From positions 992,001 through 1,056,000 of the forward strand of contig JADJQN010000003.1 of the NCBI GenBank assembly GCA_016712745.1: DNA of 64,000 nt, given 5' to 3'. The position numbers were made by a program, and so were the translations under genes. The stretch is from Sandaracinaceae bacterium. Its GTDB lineage: Bacteria > Myxococcota_A > Polyangia > Polyangiales > JADJQN01. Positions 24,345-33,241 of the stretch are shown one piece after another. The notes beneath the pieces were generated by a model. It saw only the letters and a program-made list of their open reading frames with translations. It was not told the origin of the DNA and did no database searches. The number at the start of each line of letters is the position of its first letter. Position 1 is the first letter of the stretch.

Positions 24345-25142
24345 CTATCTTGTGTGAGGGCGAAAAGAATCGATCGTGTGTTCCACAACGCGACGCATAT
24401 CTTCCCGGCGCTCGTCTTCGGACGGACCCCAGTCATCGGTGTCGCTGTCGACAGACATGCGAACGCGCGCTCCGTTTCGCGCAAGCTCTAGTGTTTGCGT
24501 GAGTACGTGACTGCCGCCGCCCGAAGCAAATACCTCGGCTTGCGAAGACGAGTCGCGCGACACGGTCAACGATGTTCCGTAGGGCCACGCAGAATTCGAC
24601 TCAGTTGCAAACTCGACGCTCGTGTCCGTTGCGTGATGGACGCGAAGCGCAACTGGATAGTCGACCGAGAACGTCGCGCCATTGAACGTTCTGACACGGG
24701 GCGCACGCAGATAGAGGCCCGTCAGCGGCGAGTGCCACTGAGTGCGCGCGGCGAGGCCCGCCGCTCCGGTGTAGATGTTTCCGTGAACGACCGATGCGTA
24801 GTGAGTCGAAAGTGTCACCGCAACGAGCGCTGCTGCCAGCGCCAGCCCAACTCGCGCTCGAGCACGACCAACGAAAATCAATGCGAGCGTCACGCACACG
24901 CTGGGTCCGGCCCACTGCATCACAGGGTTTCCTTCGCCGCAAAAGTGAAGCGACAGAGCAATCGAAAGAAGTGCCGTCAACATTCCCGCTGCGACCGAAC
25001 CGAGCACGCGTCGCATTGTTGGCCTCTCGAAAAATCGAAAGCACAGAGCGACAGTGCAAACGGCGAGCCCGACTAAGAGAAGTGCATGGCCAGGCCCGAC
25101 GAGCGCGGAGTTAGACACGGCCCGATAGTGCGGCGGATTCAT
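24345..25142 (-). CDS. Uncharacterised membrane protein with C-terminal extracytoplasmic domain
   Basis: A 265-residue protein. The first 125 residues carry four hydrophobic helices (ALLLVGLAVCTVALCF, VAAGMLTALLSIALSL, SVCVTLALIFVG, VGLALAAALVAVTLS). The remaining 140 residues form a soluble beta-rich domain (TFNGATFSVDYPVALRV, SNSAWPYGTSLTVS, ending in DMRRVVEHTIDSFRP) of the kind seen in PsbP-like or DcrB-like modules. No family could be named with certainty. The start is placed at ATG 25142. It lies downstream of a broken membrane-protein gene on the same strand. Confidence 0.6.
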   Translation of the reverse strand: MNPPHYRAVSNSALVGPGHALLLVGLAVCTVALCFRFFERPTMRRVLGSVAAGMLTALLSIALSLHFCGEGNPVMQWAGPSVCVTLALIFVGRARARVGLALAAALVAVTLSTHYASVVHGNIYTGAAGLAARTQWHSPLTGLYLRAPRVRTFNGATFSVDYPVALRVHHATDTSVEFATESNSAWPYGTSLTVSRDSSSQAEVFASGGGSHVLTQTLELARNGARVRMSVDSDTDDWGPSEDERREDMRRVVEHTIDSFRPHTR

Positions 25143-25187
25143 CGAGCCGCGCATTAATTTTGAGCGCGCGGCACAATGGCGACGACG

Positions 25188-25969
25188 TCACGATGGCGAG
25201 CCTTGCCGCTGCAAGGCCCGTAACGCTCGGATTACACAGATCTGGGACGCCATCGCGAACACAACGAGCATCGCCGGCACTTCGCAGTAGGGAAAGTATG
25301 CGACCCAGGTGTTGACTTCGCTCTCGCCGAAGAAGCGTAGGAAAGGTGAGCCGAGCAACGCGACGATGACGATTGACGTGAGCGCAGCGAAGCCGAGCAT
25401 CGACCAGCCCCATGCCAAGCGAATGTTCCCGCGCGCAACGAGCCACGCAACCGGTAGCGCCGATGCGCCGGTGAGAACGTCGAAGTTGTAACCATCGAAC
25501 GTCAGAGCATGCGGCACGATGCCCGTAAAAGAGCCCCAATGCATCGCAAGCTCGAGAGGCAGCCGGAATACTTGCGCGCCGATGAGCCAGGCGACAGGAA
25601 CGGTTGCCGCAATCTGCGCCCCGATGCGTGAGAGGCCGAGCGCGAGCGCGACGACCAGAGACTACCCACAAAGAGAATCGCAAATGGGGGTGGACGAAGG
25701 TCGTAGCGAGGCAAGGCGCCGCTCAGTGCAAGCGCGGCAGCAACGAGTGCCCAACCGAAATAGAGAGCTGCGCCTTGCCAAGGCATGCTCCGGGTCGCGA
25801 CGGCAAAAACAACTGCCGCGCCGACCAGCATCAGAATCGCGCCCACGCACCAATCCAATGCCACTGCGCTCTGAGGATGCACGCACGAAATATGTGCTCG
25901 TGCGACCGAGAAAAAAAGGAGAAAAGCCCGGACCTCGAAACTCAATGGGTGATAGTTCGGGTTGTCCAA
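25188..25969 (-). pseudogene. Conserved membrane protein gene with a frameshift
   Basis: Two minus-strand frames join into one plausible membrane protein of about 260 residues. The first (from 25969) has hydrophobic helices ILMLVGAAVVFAVATRS and LYFGWALVAAALALSG, then RYDLRPPPFAILFVGSL. Near 25660 the sense moves to another frame: LVVALALGLSRIGAQIAATVPVAWLIGAQVFRLPLELAMHW, then the helices PVAWLVARG and LAWGWSMLGFAALTSIVIVALLG. One missing base at about 25656-25664 explains it. This is either a real inactivating mutation or a sequencing error. The start is uncertain (TTG 25969 or a later GTG). Confidence 0.65.
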
Positions 25970-25995
25970 AGTATGCTTCGCTACGCCGCACGGCT

Positions 25996-26658
25996 ATGGA
26001 TACTGCTCTCGGTTCAGCCAAAGCTTCTTGTCAACACTGCGTGCAACGAGCAGAGCGCGGAGTAGCGTTCGGCTCTTTCGTGTTGCGATGCAAAGAGTGC
26101 GGCGCGCTGATCTCGTCGCCGGGCAGCCCTTCCACGCCCGAGGTCCTACTTGCTGCTGGCACGAGCGCGCGCACCGATCTATTGCCAGAGCATGGAGTCG
26201 AGTGCTCGATCCGAACCGGCGGAATGTTCCAAGGAGTTCTCGGCGTGACACTGGGGAGCGCCGTCTTTGCGGCGGCGTGCTTGAATCTAATTTTCTTAGA
26301 GGGCGACCAACGTATCGGAACCGGATACTCGGTGCTCGCGATGGCGATCTTCGGCCTCATGGCCTATGCGGGCCTCACTGAGATCTTCAATCGCATGACG
26401 CTGCGCATAGCCGACCGGAAGCTCTCACTTCGCTACGGGCCGCTGCCGTGGTTGACGCCTACGCCCGTGCCCGTAGAAGCGATTTCGCATCTTCGCATCG
26501 TCACGGTACGGGCACGAAGCGGAACCACGTACTCACTGGAGCTCGCCAGAACGGACGGCAAGTTTCAACTGCTCGCGAGCTCACTCGCGCGTGAAGCCGA
26601 CGCGATCGCCATCGCTGCGATTGCCAACGCAACGCTCGCAGCAACGAAAGCCCTGTAG
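25996..26658 (+). CDS. Zinc-finger plus membrane protein of unknown function
   Basis: A 220-residue protein. It starts with a CxxC...CxxC zinc-ribbon (CQHC and CKEC) over residues 9-40, followed by a hydrophilic stretch, two membrane helices (LGVTLGSAVFAAACLNLIFL and YSVLAMAIFGLMAYAGLTEI) and a C-terminal PH-like domain (NRMTLRIADRKLSLRYGPLPWL ... LASSLAREADAIAIAAIAN). The start at 25996 is uncertain; ATG 25945 would add 17 residues. It is divergent from the frameshifted membrane protein gene and overlaps its 5' end if that gene really starts at 25969. Confidence 0.6.
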   Translation: MDTALGSAKASCQHCVQRAERGVAFGSFVLRCKECGALISSPGSPSTPEVLLAAGTSARTDLLPEHGVECSIRTGGMFQGVLGVTLGSAVFAAACLNLIFLEGDQRIGTGYSVLAMAIFGLMAYAGLTEIFNRMTLRIADRKLSLRYGPLPWLTPTPVPVEAISHLRIVTVRARSGTTYSLELARTDGKFQLLASSLAREADAIAIAAIANATLAATKAL

Positions 26659-26712
26659 CAGACCCATGAAAAGAGAGTCTCCGCATCCCACTTTCCCCAG
26701 GACGCGGAGCTT

Positions 26713-27795
26713 TTACATCGAGCTAGGAACTTCGCTCACGTATGCCATGAGGTAAGTCCCGTTTGCCATGCGTGCGACTGCCGCGTCCTTTACGAACGTG
26801 CGCTCGAGTGGGTTGGTGCCAAAGCGCAGGCACTCGGTGGTGTCCGGCGTAAACTCCACGCCATCGGTCGTCGTGAAGCTTCGGATTTGCGACTGCGCGT
26901 TCAGGCCTCGGAATCCATAGACACGGAAGCCGCCCGACGGAATCGCCAGCCAATTGGAAAGCACGTAAAGCTCGCCGCCGTTCATGTAGCCCTGGGTGCC
27001 TTGCAACGCGAACGTCACTCCGTCGCTCGATGTTGCCCGGCCCATGTTGCCATCACTTGAGTGCAATACGAATTGTACCCAGGTGTCCCCGATGCGCTGC
27101 GTGAGCGAGTCTTTGTATTCCTGCGACGATGTGTTGAGGGCGATTCCTTCGTATGTGAAATTGAAACCGTCGGAGCTCGTCGCGGACTTGATCACAATGG
27201 TGTTCGCCGGGCCTCCGTGCGTCACATACATTCGGAACGAACCGTCTTCCAAACGAACAACGTCCGGATCCCCGACAGAAGGAGGCGGAGCCACCCCATC
27301 GATAGCGACTTTGAAGTAACGCCACGAGGCTGCGTTGTCGTCCGAGACCGCAACAGCAATGTTGTCGAACGTTCCTGTGATGGCGTGCGCGGTGTAGTAG
27401 AGCAAGATGCGACCGCTCGGCAGTACGACCAGATTCGGCGTGTTCGTTTGGTCTGAGATCAGTTGATCAAGGCGCGTGAAGGAAATGCCGTCCGTCGATG
27501 TCGCAAGCAGTATGCGGCGGGGGCCGGGGCCGTCCGAAGACACTCCTGAGCCAGTTGCAGCGCCTGTTGGGGGTGTGTATTCAAGCGCGTTGATAACTTC
27601 GCCCGCGTCAACACTCGCGTCTTGAGGAGGAGTGCCCGTATCTGCAGCGCCCGCGTCCACCGACACGGAAGCATCCGAACCCGCGTCGCTTGCTCCCGCG
27701 TCAGTTGTCGACGACGAAGTCCCGCACGCGCTCGCGAGGAACCACATCACGCAAGCACCACCAAGCACGTAACTCCGGCCCGTATTCTTCTGCAT
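26713..27795 (-). CDS. Lipoprotein with glycosidase-like five-bladed beta-propeller
   Basis: A 360-residue lipoprotein. The signal peptide ends in FLASAC; about 55 residues of Asp/Ala/Ser-rich linker follow. The rest looks like a five-bladed propeller of the GH43/GH32 type: repeats of the form ATSTDGISFTRLDQL, AVSDDNAASWRYFKV, SATSSDGFNFTYEGI, ATSSDGVTFALQG and TTTDGVEFTPDTTEC, with DPDVVRLEDGSFRMYV as a typical inner strand. Whether it is an active hydrolase cannot be decided; it may be only a binding domain. ATG 27795 has a GGAGGG ribosome site about nine bases upstream. Confidence 0.7.
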   Translation of the reverse strand: MQKNTGRSYVLGGACVMWFLASACGTSSSTTDAGASDAGSDASVSVDAGAADTGTPPQDASVDAGEVINALEYTPPTGAATGSGVSSDGPGPRRILLATSTDGISFTRLDQLISDQTNTPNLVVLPSGRILLYYTAHAITGTFDNIAVAVSDDNAASWRYFKVAIDGVAPPPSVGDPDVVRLEDGSFRMYVTHGGPANTIVIKSATSSDGFNFTYEGIALNTSSQEYKDSLTQRIGDTWVQFVLHSSDGNMGRATSSDGVTFALQGTQGYMNGGELYVLSNWLAIPSGGFRVYGFRGLNAQSQIRSFTTTDGVEFTPDTTECLRFGTNPLERTFVKDAAVARMANGTYLMAYVSEVPSSM

Positions 27796-27953
27796 TGTCC
27801 CGCCCTCCGCCGCGCAGGCTATCGGCACCTCCCGCAGCTGTCGACTATTTTTGCACTTCCGCAACTGTCATACGTGCTGTGCTGTGCGAGGAGCGAGAGG
27901 TGAGTACCAGGGCGTGACCGCGACTAGGACCGGCCCCGCGTGAACCATCCAAA

Positions 27954-28697
27954 CTACGGCACGCCGGCGACCTGCACGCGCGCGTCGTGCGGAAGTGACC
28001 AGTTCGCGCGCGCAATGTAACGAGGCGGGCCGGCCTCGTCTTCCTCGCCGATGACAGCATGGAACGCGCGCACTTGATCCCCCTCGTGTGTCAGCAGGAA
28101 GAAGTCAGCTGCCCCCGGTAGGTAGAAGGAGCAGCGCGCGAGCGAATCCCCTGCGCCACGTGGCAACGCAGGTGAGAAAGATGAGTCGACTCCGCTCGCG
28201 ACCATTCCCACGCAGGACCCCAGCGGCACGTGCGCTGAATCCGTGTCGGTCTCGTAGCGTTGTAGTTCGAAGGCATAGGCCTGGCCATTCGCTGATTGGA
28301 CGATTGCCTCAACGGCAAAATGGACGATCTCCGAGTTCCGCCACTGCTCGCCATCACGCGTGCACACGACAATGTCGACTGTGAACGGACTTGAGTCTGA
28401 GACAAGAACCGGCACATTTGTTGGCCTTGGGTTTGCGACCGCGCTCGTTGCAGGCTGCGAGAGGCATGCGCGATACGCAGCCACGACTGCGCTCCGCTCG
28501 GCATGCGTCGATTCTACCAGCGCCGGGCGCTCCTCCTCCACTGCCTGTGCGCGCGGCCCCTCAATCGACGCATGCGGCGGTGTTGTCAAAGCGGCCGGCG
28601 GCTGCTCGCCGCACGCCACGCACATAAGCGAACCCCACATCATGAGAACGAGCGCTTCGCAGACGCGCGCCGACATCTGGCCTTGCGTGACATCCAT
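27954..28697 (-). CDS. Putative lipoprotein of unknown function
   Basis: A 247-residue protein with an N-terminal hydrophobic stretch (ALVLMMWGSLMCVACGE) ending in a lipobox cysteine, followed by a Pro/Ala/Glu-rich linker. The mature domain has five cysteines and segments such as TVDIVVCTRDGEQW and GAADFFLLTHEGDQVRAFHAV. It is not a family I recognise. ATG at 28676 is an alternative start, which would shorten the N-region by seven residues. A second lipoprotein gene lies 63 bp upstream on the same strand, so they may be cotranscribed. Confidence 0.6.
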   Translation of the reverse strand: MDVTQGQMSARVCEALVLMMWGSLMCVACGEQPPAALTTPPHASIEGPRAQAVEEERPALVESTHAERSAVVAAYRACLSQPATSAVANPRPTNVPVLVSDSSPFTVDIVVCTRDGEQWRNSEIVHFAVEAIVQSANGQAYAFELQRYETDTDSAHVPLGSCVGMVASGVDSSFSPALPRGAGDSLARCSFYLPGAADFFLLTHEGDQVRAFHAVIGEEDEAGPPRYIARANWSLPHDARVQVAGVP

Positions 28698-28760
28698 GCA
28701 AAAAGTGTTCGCATGAATCCCGTCCTCGGTCCACCTCCCTCGGCGTGGCGAAACGGATGA

Positions 28761-29279
28761 CTAAGTACTTTCAACAATCATCGCTGGCGGCATCGGCGGG
28801 CCCCACGGTGAACAGAACGCTAGTGCGTCGATCTCCTCTTGCTGCGGGAACGAAAACAAGCCGCAGCAGTAGTTGGCAGCCTGCCAGGCGGGATCGTCGA
28901 CGTTCCAGAGGTCCCGCTGCTCGATGTACTGCGGCAGAAACTCAGTGCAGCAGTCGCGATCGCTCTCTCTCGGTGGACTCCATGTTCCAGGGTCCGCTGC
29001 TGACACGTACGCGAGCAACCTTTCTGAGCACGTGCCCATTGCGTTCATGTCGGCAGCATCGTTTGCGCCCGCGTCTGGAACGACGACCCTCGCGTCGCGC
29101 GCGATCATGCCATCCAGAATCTCCATCGGCCTCGACCCCGCATCTGCCAGGGCACTGCCGAGATCGGTCGGCATCTCTTCGTCGATCATTTGATGCGACA
29201 CCGAGCAAGCCCCAAGCGCCATCGACAACGCCACCTTCTGCGCCGCTCGTAGCGCAGCCCGCCGAATCTCTGGACTCAT
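28761..29279 (-). CDS. Small lipoprotein with cysteine pairs
   Basis: A 172-residue predicted lipoprotein. The signal peptide ends in ALGAC near residue 25. The middle is Asp/Ala-rich. The C-terminal 95 residues carry cysteine pairs (DCCTEFLPQYIEQ and NYCCGLFSF) and end in a Pro-rich WGPPMPPAMI. No domain was recognised. It is divergent from the kinase gene at 29441, leaving 161 bp for promoters in between. Confidence 0.6.
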   Translation of the reverse strand: MSPEIRRAALRAAQKVALSMALGACSVSHQMIDEEMPTDLGSALADAGSRPMEILDGMIARDARVVVPDAGANDAADMNAMGTCSERLLAYVSAADPGTWSPPRESDRDCCTEFLPQYIEQRDLWNVDDPAWQAANYCCGLFSFPQQEEIDALAFCSPWGPPMPPAMIVEST

Positions 29280-29440
29280 ACGTAGCCTCCACGAAGATCG
29301 TGGACCGCCGAGGCCACCTCAACTATCCGTATTATGCGCAGGACATTGTCGCGCTCTCCTACACAGTCGTGTGGCGTCGTGCACGCGTCCAACGAGCTCC
29401 TTCGGTTATCGATTCGTCAACCCATGCTAGCGTTGCCGGC

Positions 29441-30709
29441 GTGAGTGATGGGTTGAAAAGCTGTCGAAGCTGCGGTGAAGAGCATCTCGCGCACGAGGCG
29501 AAGTGTCCGCGCACTGGGCTGCGCGTCAACGACGGGCATGTCGGATCTATGGTCGGCCCCTATCGCGTGGGCAAGCTCATCGGCGTCGGCGGTTTTGGCA
29601 GCGTGCACGTCGCTGAGGACACGCGAAGTGGTGCGCTGGTTGCGCTGAAGCTTTTGCATAGCTCGCTTGTGAGTGATCACGCCATTGTCGAACGATTCGC
29701 GCGTGAAGCCGAAGCAACGTTGCGCGCAGGCAATCCACACATCGTGCGTGTGCTCGACGCGTCGTTTGCGTCGGGGCTTGTGTACGTCGCACTGGAGTTA
29801 TTGCACGGAGAGACTGTCGCCTCGGCATTGCGCGAGCGACCGTTGCCGATTGCGCAGGCAGTCGACATCGCGATTCAGATGCTGGATGGGCTCGCTGTCG
29901 CGCACGATGTTGGCGTCATTCATCGCGATATTAAGCCCGGGAATATCTTTCTCGCGGACGCAGACGGGGCACCGCGGTCGGTGGTGAAGATTTTGGATTT
30001 TGGCATCGGTCGCATGCTTGAGGCGGAGCACGATCAGCGTTTGACGCGTACTGGAATGCAGCTCGGCACGCCCCATTTTACGGCTCCCGAGCAAGCGTTC
30101 GATGCCAAGCGTTCTGGCGAGCGCGCCGATATCTACTCCGTCGCGGCAACACTGTTCACGATGATCACGGGCGACCGACCGTATGGAAACATCGCGCCAG
30201 CGGAATGGCTCGTTCACGTCACAAATCGAACACCGGTGCGGCGGGCTGTCTCGCCCTACGGGCAAGTGTCGGAAGAGCTCGCTCAGGTCATCGCAATTGG
30301 TTTGGCGATCGACCCCGCCGAGCGCTTTCAAAGTGCGCGGGCATTTGCGCGGTCTCTGCTCGACTCGACCCCGGATGCGCCATCCGCTACCCGCATGATG
30401 GAAACCATCGATCGCATGTCGACGATGGTCCCCGACATACCCAAGGCCATCGATCCGTCGGTTGCGCAAGCACCGACACGTCCGCTCGCTATCGTGCAGG
30501 AGTCGGTTGCCGAAGGTTTTGCGCACGCGCAGCCGTTGCAATACGCGCCCAACGCGCAGCCCATTGCATACACCACGGCAGCGCAGCCGCCCTGGTCTCG
30601 AACGGCCCATCGGCCCTTCACGGGGCTGCAGATCGCCGTGATCCTCGGCGGGATTGGCTTACTGGTGCTTGGCCTCTTCGTGGTGGGCGCGTTGCTCTTC
30701 ATCCTCTAG
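29441..30709 (+). CDS. Serine/threonine protein kinase with C-terminal membrane anchor
   Basis: A 422-residue Hanks-type kinase. A short cysteine-containing head (CRSCGEEHLAHEAKC) precedes the kinase domain (about residues 38-310). Motifs: glycine loop IGVGGFGSV, lysine in VALKLL, catalytic VIHRDIKPGNIF, DFG in ILDFGIG, and APE as FTAPEQAF. A Pro/Ala/Gln-rich linker and one membrane helix near the C-terminus (IAVILGGIGLLVLGLFVVGALLF) anchor it with the kinase in the cytoplasm. GTG 29441 is taken as the start because residues before it have no kinase homology. The sigma54 activator gene follows 73 bp downstream, so kinase and activator may form one signalling unit. Confidence 0.9.
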   Translation: MSDGLKSCRSCGEEHLAHEAKCPRTGLRVNDGHVGSMVGPYRVGKLIGVGGFGSVHVAEDTRSGALVALKLLHSSLVSDHAIVERFAREAEATLRAGNPHIVRVLDASFASGLVYVALELLHGETVASALRERPLPIAQAVDIAIQMLDGLAVAHDVGVIHRDIKPGNIFLADADGAPRSVVKILDFGIGRMLEAEHDQRLTRTGMQLGTPHFTAPEQAFDAKRSGERADIYSVAATLFTMITGDRPYGNIAPAEWLVHVTNRTPVRRAVSPYGQVSEELAQVIAIGLAIDPAERFQSARAFARSLLDSTPDAPSATRMMETIDRMSTMVPDIPKAIDPSVAQAPTRPLAIVQESVAEGFAHAQPLQYAPNAQPIAYTTAAQPPWSRTAHRPFTGLQIAVILGGIGLLVLGLFVVGALLFIL

Positions 30710-30782
30710 CGGCGCAAAGCGCCGATCTTCGGCTCATCGGGATCAGTGCGGACCTGCTCGAAGGGAGTTACACTCCCGCCTC

Positions 30783-32606
30783 ATGCCGTCGCTCAAGTGG
30801 ATCATGCCTGAAGGTAGACCGAAGATTTTTCCGGTCTACAAGAAGATCACCAGCATCGGTCGCGCGGGCGGGAACGACGTGTGCATCGATCGCCACGCGG
30901 TCGCCGAGCACCACGCGCAAATCGTCTTTGACGGACGCGATTTCAATCTTTCCGAAGTCGACACCGAGGGCGAGCTTGAGATCAACGGCAAGAAGAAGCG
31001 CCGCGGCAAGCTCTTCCACAACGATCGCCTTACGGTTGGCGATGTAGAAATTGTTTTCTCGGTTTACGACGAAGCGCAGAGTGTCAGCGACTCGGAGAGC
31101 GGCGCGCCCAACGATGCCGCGGAGCTCAACGGACTACGCAAGCTCTACGAGTTCAGCCAGCGCCTCATGCAGCTGCCCTCGTTTCAGGCGTTGCTCGAGG
31201 CGTTGCTCGATGCGGTGATCGACGTTACCCACGCTGACAAGGGTTTTTTGATCTTGGTGCATGAAGGTGACCCGCGCGTTGCGGTTGCGCGGAATGTGAA
31301 CCAGCAGAACTTACCCGATGGTGTGCGGCATCTCTCGGACAGCATCATCGCCAAAGTGGTTGAGTCGAAAAAGCCAATCATTGTTAGCGACGCGCTTCAC
31401 GATGAGCACTTCTCGCGCAGCGAGAGCGTGATGAATTTGAAGCTCTGCTCCGTGATGTGCGCGCCCTTGATGGCGCAAGGCGAATTGATCGGTCTTCTTT
31501 ACGTCGGCAACGACAACGTCGTTAACCTCTTTGAGGAATCGAGCCTCGACGTTCTGACGGTATTCGCGGGCCAAGCGTCGCTAATCTTGCAGAACGCGCT
31601 CCTTCTCGATCAGTTGAAAACCGATCGCAATCAGCTCGCGGAACAACTTGAAACGAAGCGTTTCGGCGACATCATCGGCACCTCCCCGGCGCTGCTCGAA
31701 GTTTTTCGCAAGGTCGAGAAGGTTTCGACGACGGACATCAGCGTGCTCATCACCGGTGAGACCGGAACGGGCAAAGAGCTCATCGCCGCTGAGATTCATC
31801 GGCGCAGCCCCCGCGCGAGCGGCCCCTTCGTTGTTGTGAACTGCGGAGCGATTCCAGAGAACTTAATGGAGTCGGAGCTCTTCGGTCACGTGCGTGGCGC
31901 GTTCACGGGCGCAGTCACCACGCGTACCGGTCGCTTTCAAGCCGCCAATGGTGGAACGCTCTTTCTCGACGAGATCGGCGAGCTTCCCCTTCCCTTGCAA
32001 GTGAAGCTGCTTCGCGCGCTTCAAGAGCGCGTCGTCACGAAGGTCGGCGACACAAAAGCAGAGAAGGTCGACATCCGCGTCGTTGCAGCGACACATCGCA
32101 ATCTCGAAGAGCTGATCAAGGTTGGACAGTTCCGCGAAGATCTTTTCTATCGTTTGAACGTCGTCAACTTGCATCTGCCGCCCCTGCGCGAACGCGGCGA
32201 CGATCTCGCAGTGCTCGCCAAATTCCTACTCGAGAAGTACGCGCGCGAGTACACATCGAAAGTGAAGGGCTTTACACCCAACGCCCTCATCGCGATCAAC
32301 AAGTACGAATGGCCCGGCAACGTTCGCCAGCTTGAGAACCGCATCAAGAAGGCGCTCGTGCTCTGCGACAAGTCGCTCATCGGGCCGGAAGACCTCGACC
32401 TCTTCCCCGAAGCGCTCGCACCGATCATGTCACTCGTGCAGGCGCGCGAAGAGTTTCAGCGCCGCTATATTCTCGAGGTGCTCGAGCGCAACAACGGCAA
32501 TCGCACGAAGACCGCCCGCGACCTTGGCGTCGATCCACGCACGATATTTCGGTACTTGGAACGCGAAGGCGACGCGTCCGACCCGGCCGGCACACCCGGC
32601 GACTGA
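30783..32606 (+). CDS. FHA-GAF sigma54-dependent transcriptional activator
   Basis: A 607-residue enhancer-binding protein. Residues 1-95 form an FHA domain (SIGRAGGNDVCIDR, VAEHHAQIVFDG) that would bind phosphothreonine. Residues about 115-285 are a GAF domain. The AAA+ domain has Walker A GETGTGKE, the sigma54-contacting GAFTGA, Walker B GGTLFLDEIGE, and an arginine finger segment REDLFYRLNVV. The C-terminus is a Fis-type helix-turn-helix (NRTKTARDLGVDPRTIFRYLERE). FHA-containing activators are characteristic of Myxococcota and are commonly controlled by Ser/Thr kinases, such as the one encoded just upstream. Confidence 0.95.
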   Translation: MPSLKWIMPEGRPKIFPVYKKITSIGRAGGNDVCIDRHAVAEHHAQIVFDGRDFNLSEVDTEGELEINGKKKRRGKLFHNDRLTVGDVEIVFSVYDEAQSVSDSESGAPNDAAELNGLRKLYEFSQRLMQLPSFQALLEALLDAVIDVTHADKGFLILVHEGDPRVAVARNVNQQNLPDGVRHLSDSIIAKVVESKKPIIVSDALHDEHFSRSESVMNLKLCSVMCAPLMAQGELIGLLYVGNDNVVNLFEESSLDVLTVFAGQASLILQNALLLDQLKTDRNQLAEQLETKRFGDIIGTSPALLEVFRKVEKVSTTDISVLITGETGTGKELIAAEIHRRSPRASGPFVVVNCGAIPENLMESELFGHVRGAFTGAVTTRTGRFQAANGGTLFLDEIGELPLPLQVKLLRALQERVVTKVGDTKAEKVDIRVVAATHRNLEELIKVGQFREDLFYRLNVVNLHLPPLRERGDDLAVLAKFLLEKYAREYTSKVKGFTPNALIAINKYEWPGNVRQLENRIKKALVLCDKSLIGPEDLDLFPEALAPIMSLVQAREEFQRRYILEVLERNNGNRTKTARDLGVDPRTIFRYLEREGDASDPAGTPGD

Positions 32607-32635
32607 GGCCCCCGTTGCGCAGATCCGCGACAAGG

Positions 32636-33241
32636 ATGTCAGAGAATGACGCAGTAGGGTCTACCCTACGCGCACGATTTCCCGCGTCCTTACGCAACGT
32701 TACCCGGCAAACTGGAAATGGCAGGCGCTTTGCTTTGATTCTGGGTTGGATGCTTGCTTCTGCTGCATATTCGGTGACTTCCACAGGATGTTTGATCCTG
32801 GAGCGCAAGGATTTCGACGAGACATTCGTGCCGCCGTCGATCACGACCGACGAGAACGCGCCGCACCAAATCAGCGACATCATCCCGTTCAACTTCGACA
32901 CGATGACGGAGCTCAGCTTCGAGACGGTGATCTACGACTCGGCCGCCGCAACGGACATGGAAGCCCGTTGGACGATTGACGGGCGCGTGGTTTACACCGG
33001 CCGCGTCGTGCCCAAGAACACCGCGGGCGGTCAGGCGCGCATGTACAGCGATACGATCGATCAGACTCTCTTCACGGGCGCTGATACTTTCGGCTGCCAC
33101 GTGCTGACGCTTTTCGTCTCTCATAAATTCTACGGCGACGACACTGTCATGACGCTCGTTCCCGACTCGGGCGATATCGCGTCGGCGACCTGGTACGTGA
33201 TCACGTCGGACAGCACTCACGCTCCGGAGCCGTGCCAATGA
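32636..33241 (+). CDS. Lipoprotein of unknown function, coupled to the next gene
   Basis: A 201-residue predicted lipoprotein. A rather long Arg-rich N-region precedes a hydrophobic core ending in SVTSTGC (about residue 52). The mature part is beta-rich with Asp/Thr clusters (DIIPFNFDTMTELSFETVIYD, MEARWTIDGRVVYTG, GCHVLTLFVSHKFYGDD), resembling an immunoglobulin-like fold. The stop overlaps the ATG of the following gene (ATGA), so the two products probably act together at the cell surface. The start at ATG 32636 is a compromise; earlier and later starts are possible. Confidence 0.7.
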   Translation: MSENDAVGSTLRARFPASLRNVTRQTGNGRRFALILGWMLASAAYSVTSTGCLILERKDFDETFVPPSITTDENAPHQISDIIPFNFDTMTELSFETVIYDSAAATDMEARWTIDGRVVYTGRVVPKNTAGGQARMYSDTIDQTLFTGADTFGCHVLTLFVSHKFYGDDTVMTLVPDSGDIASATWYVITSDSTHAPEPCQ

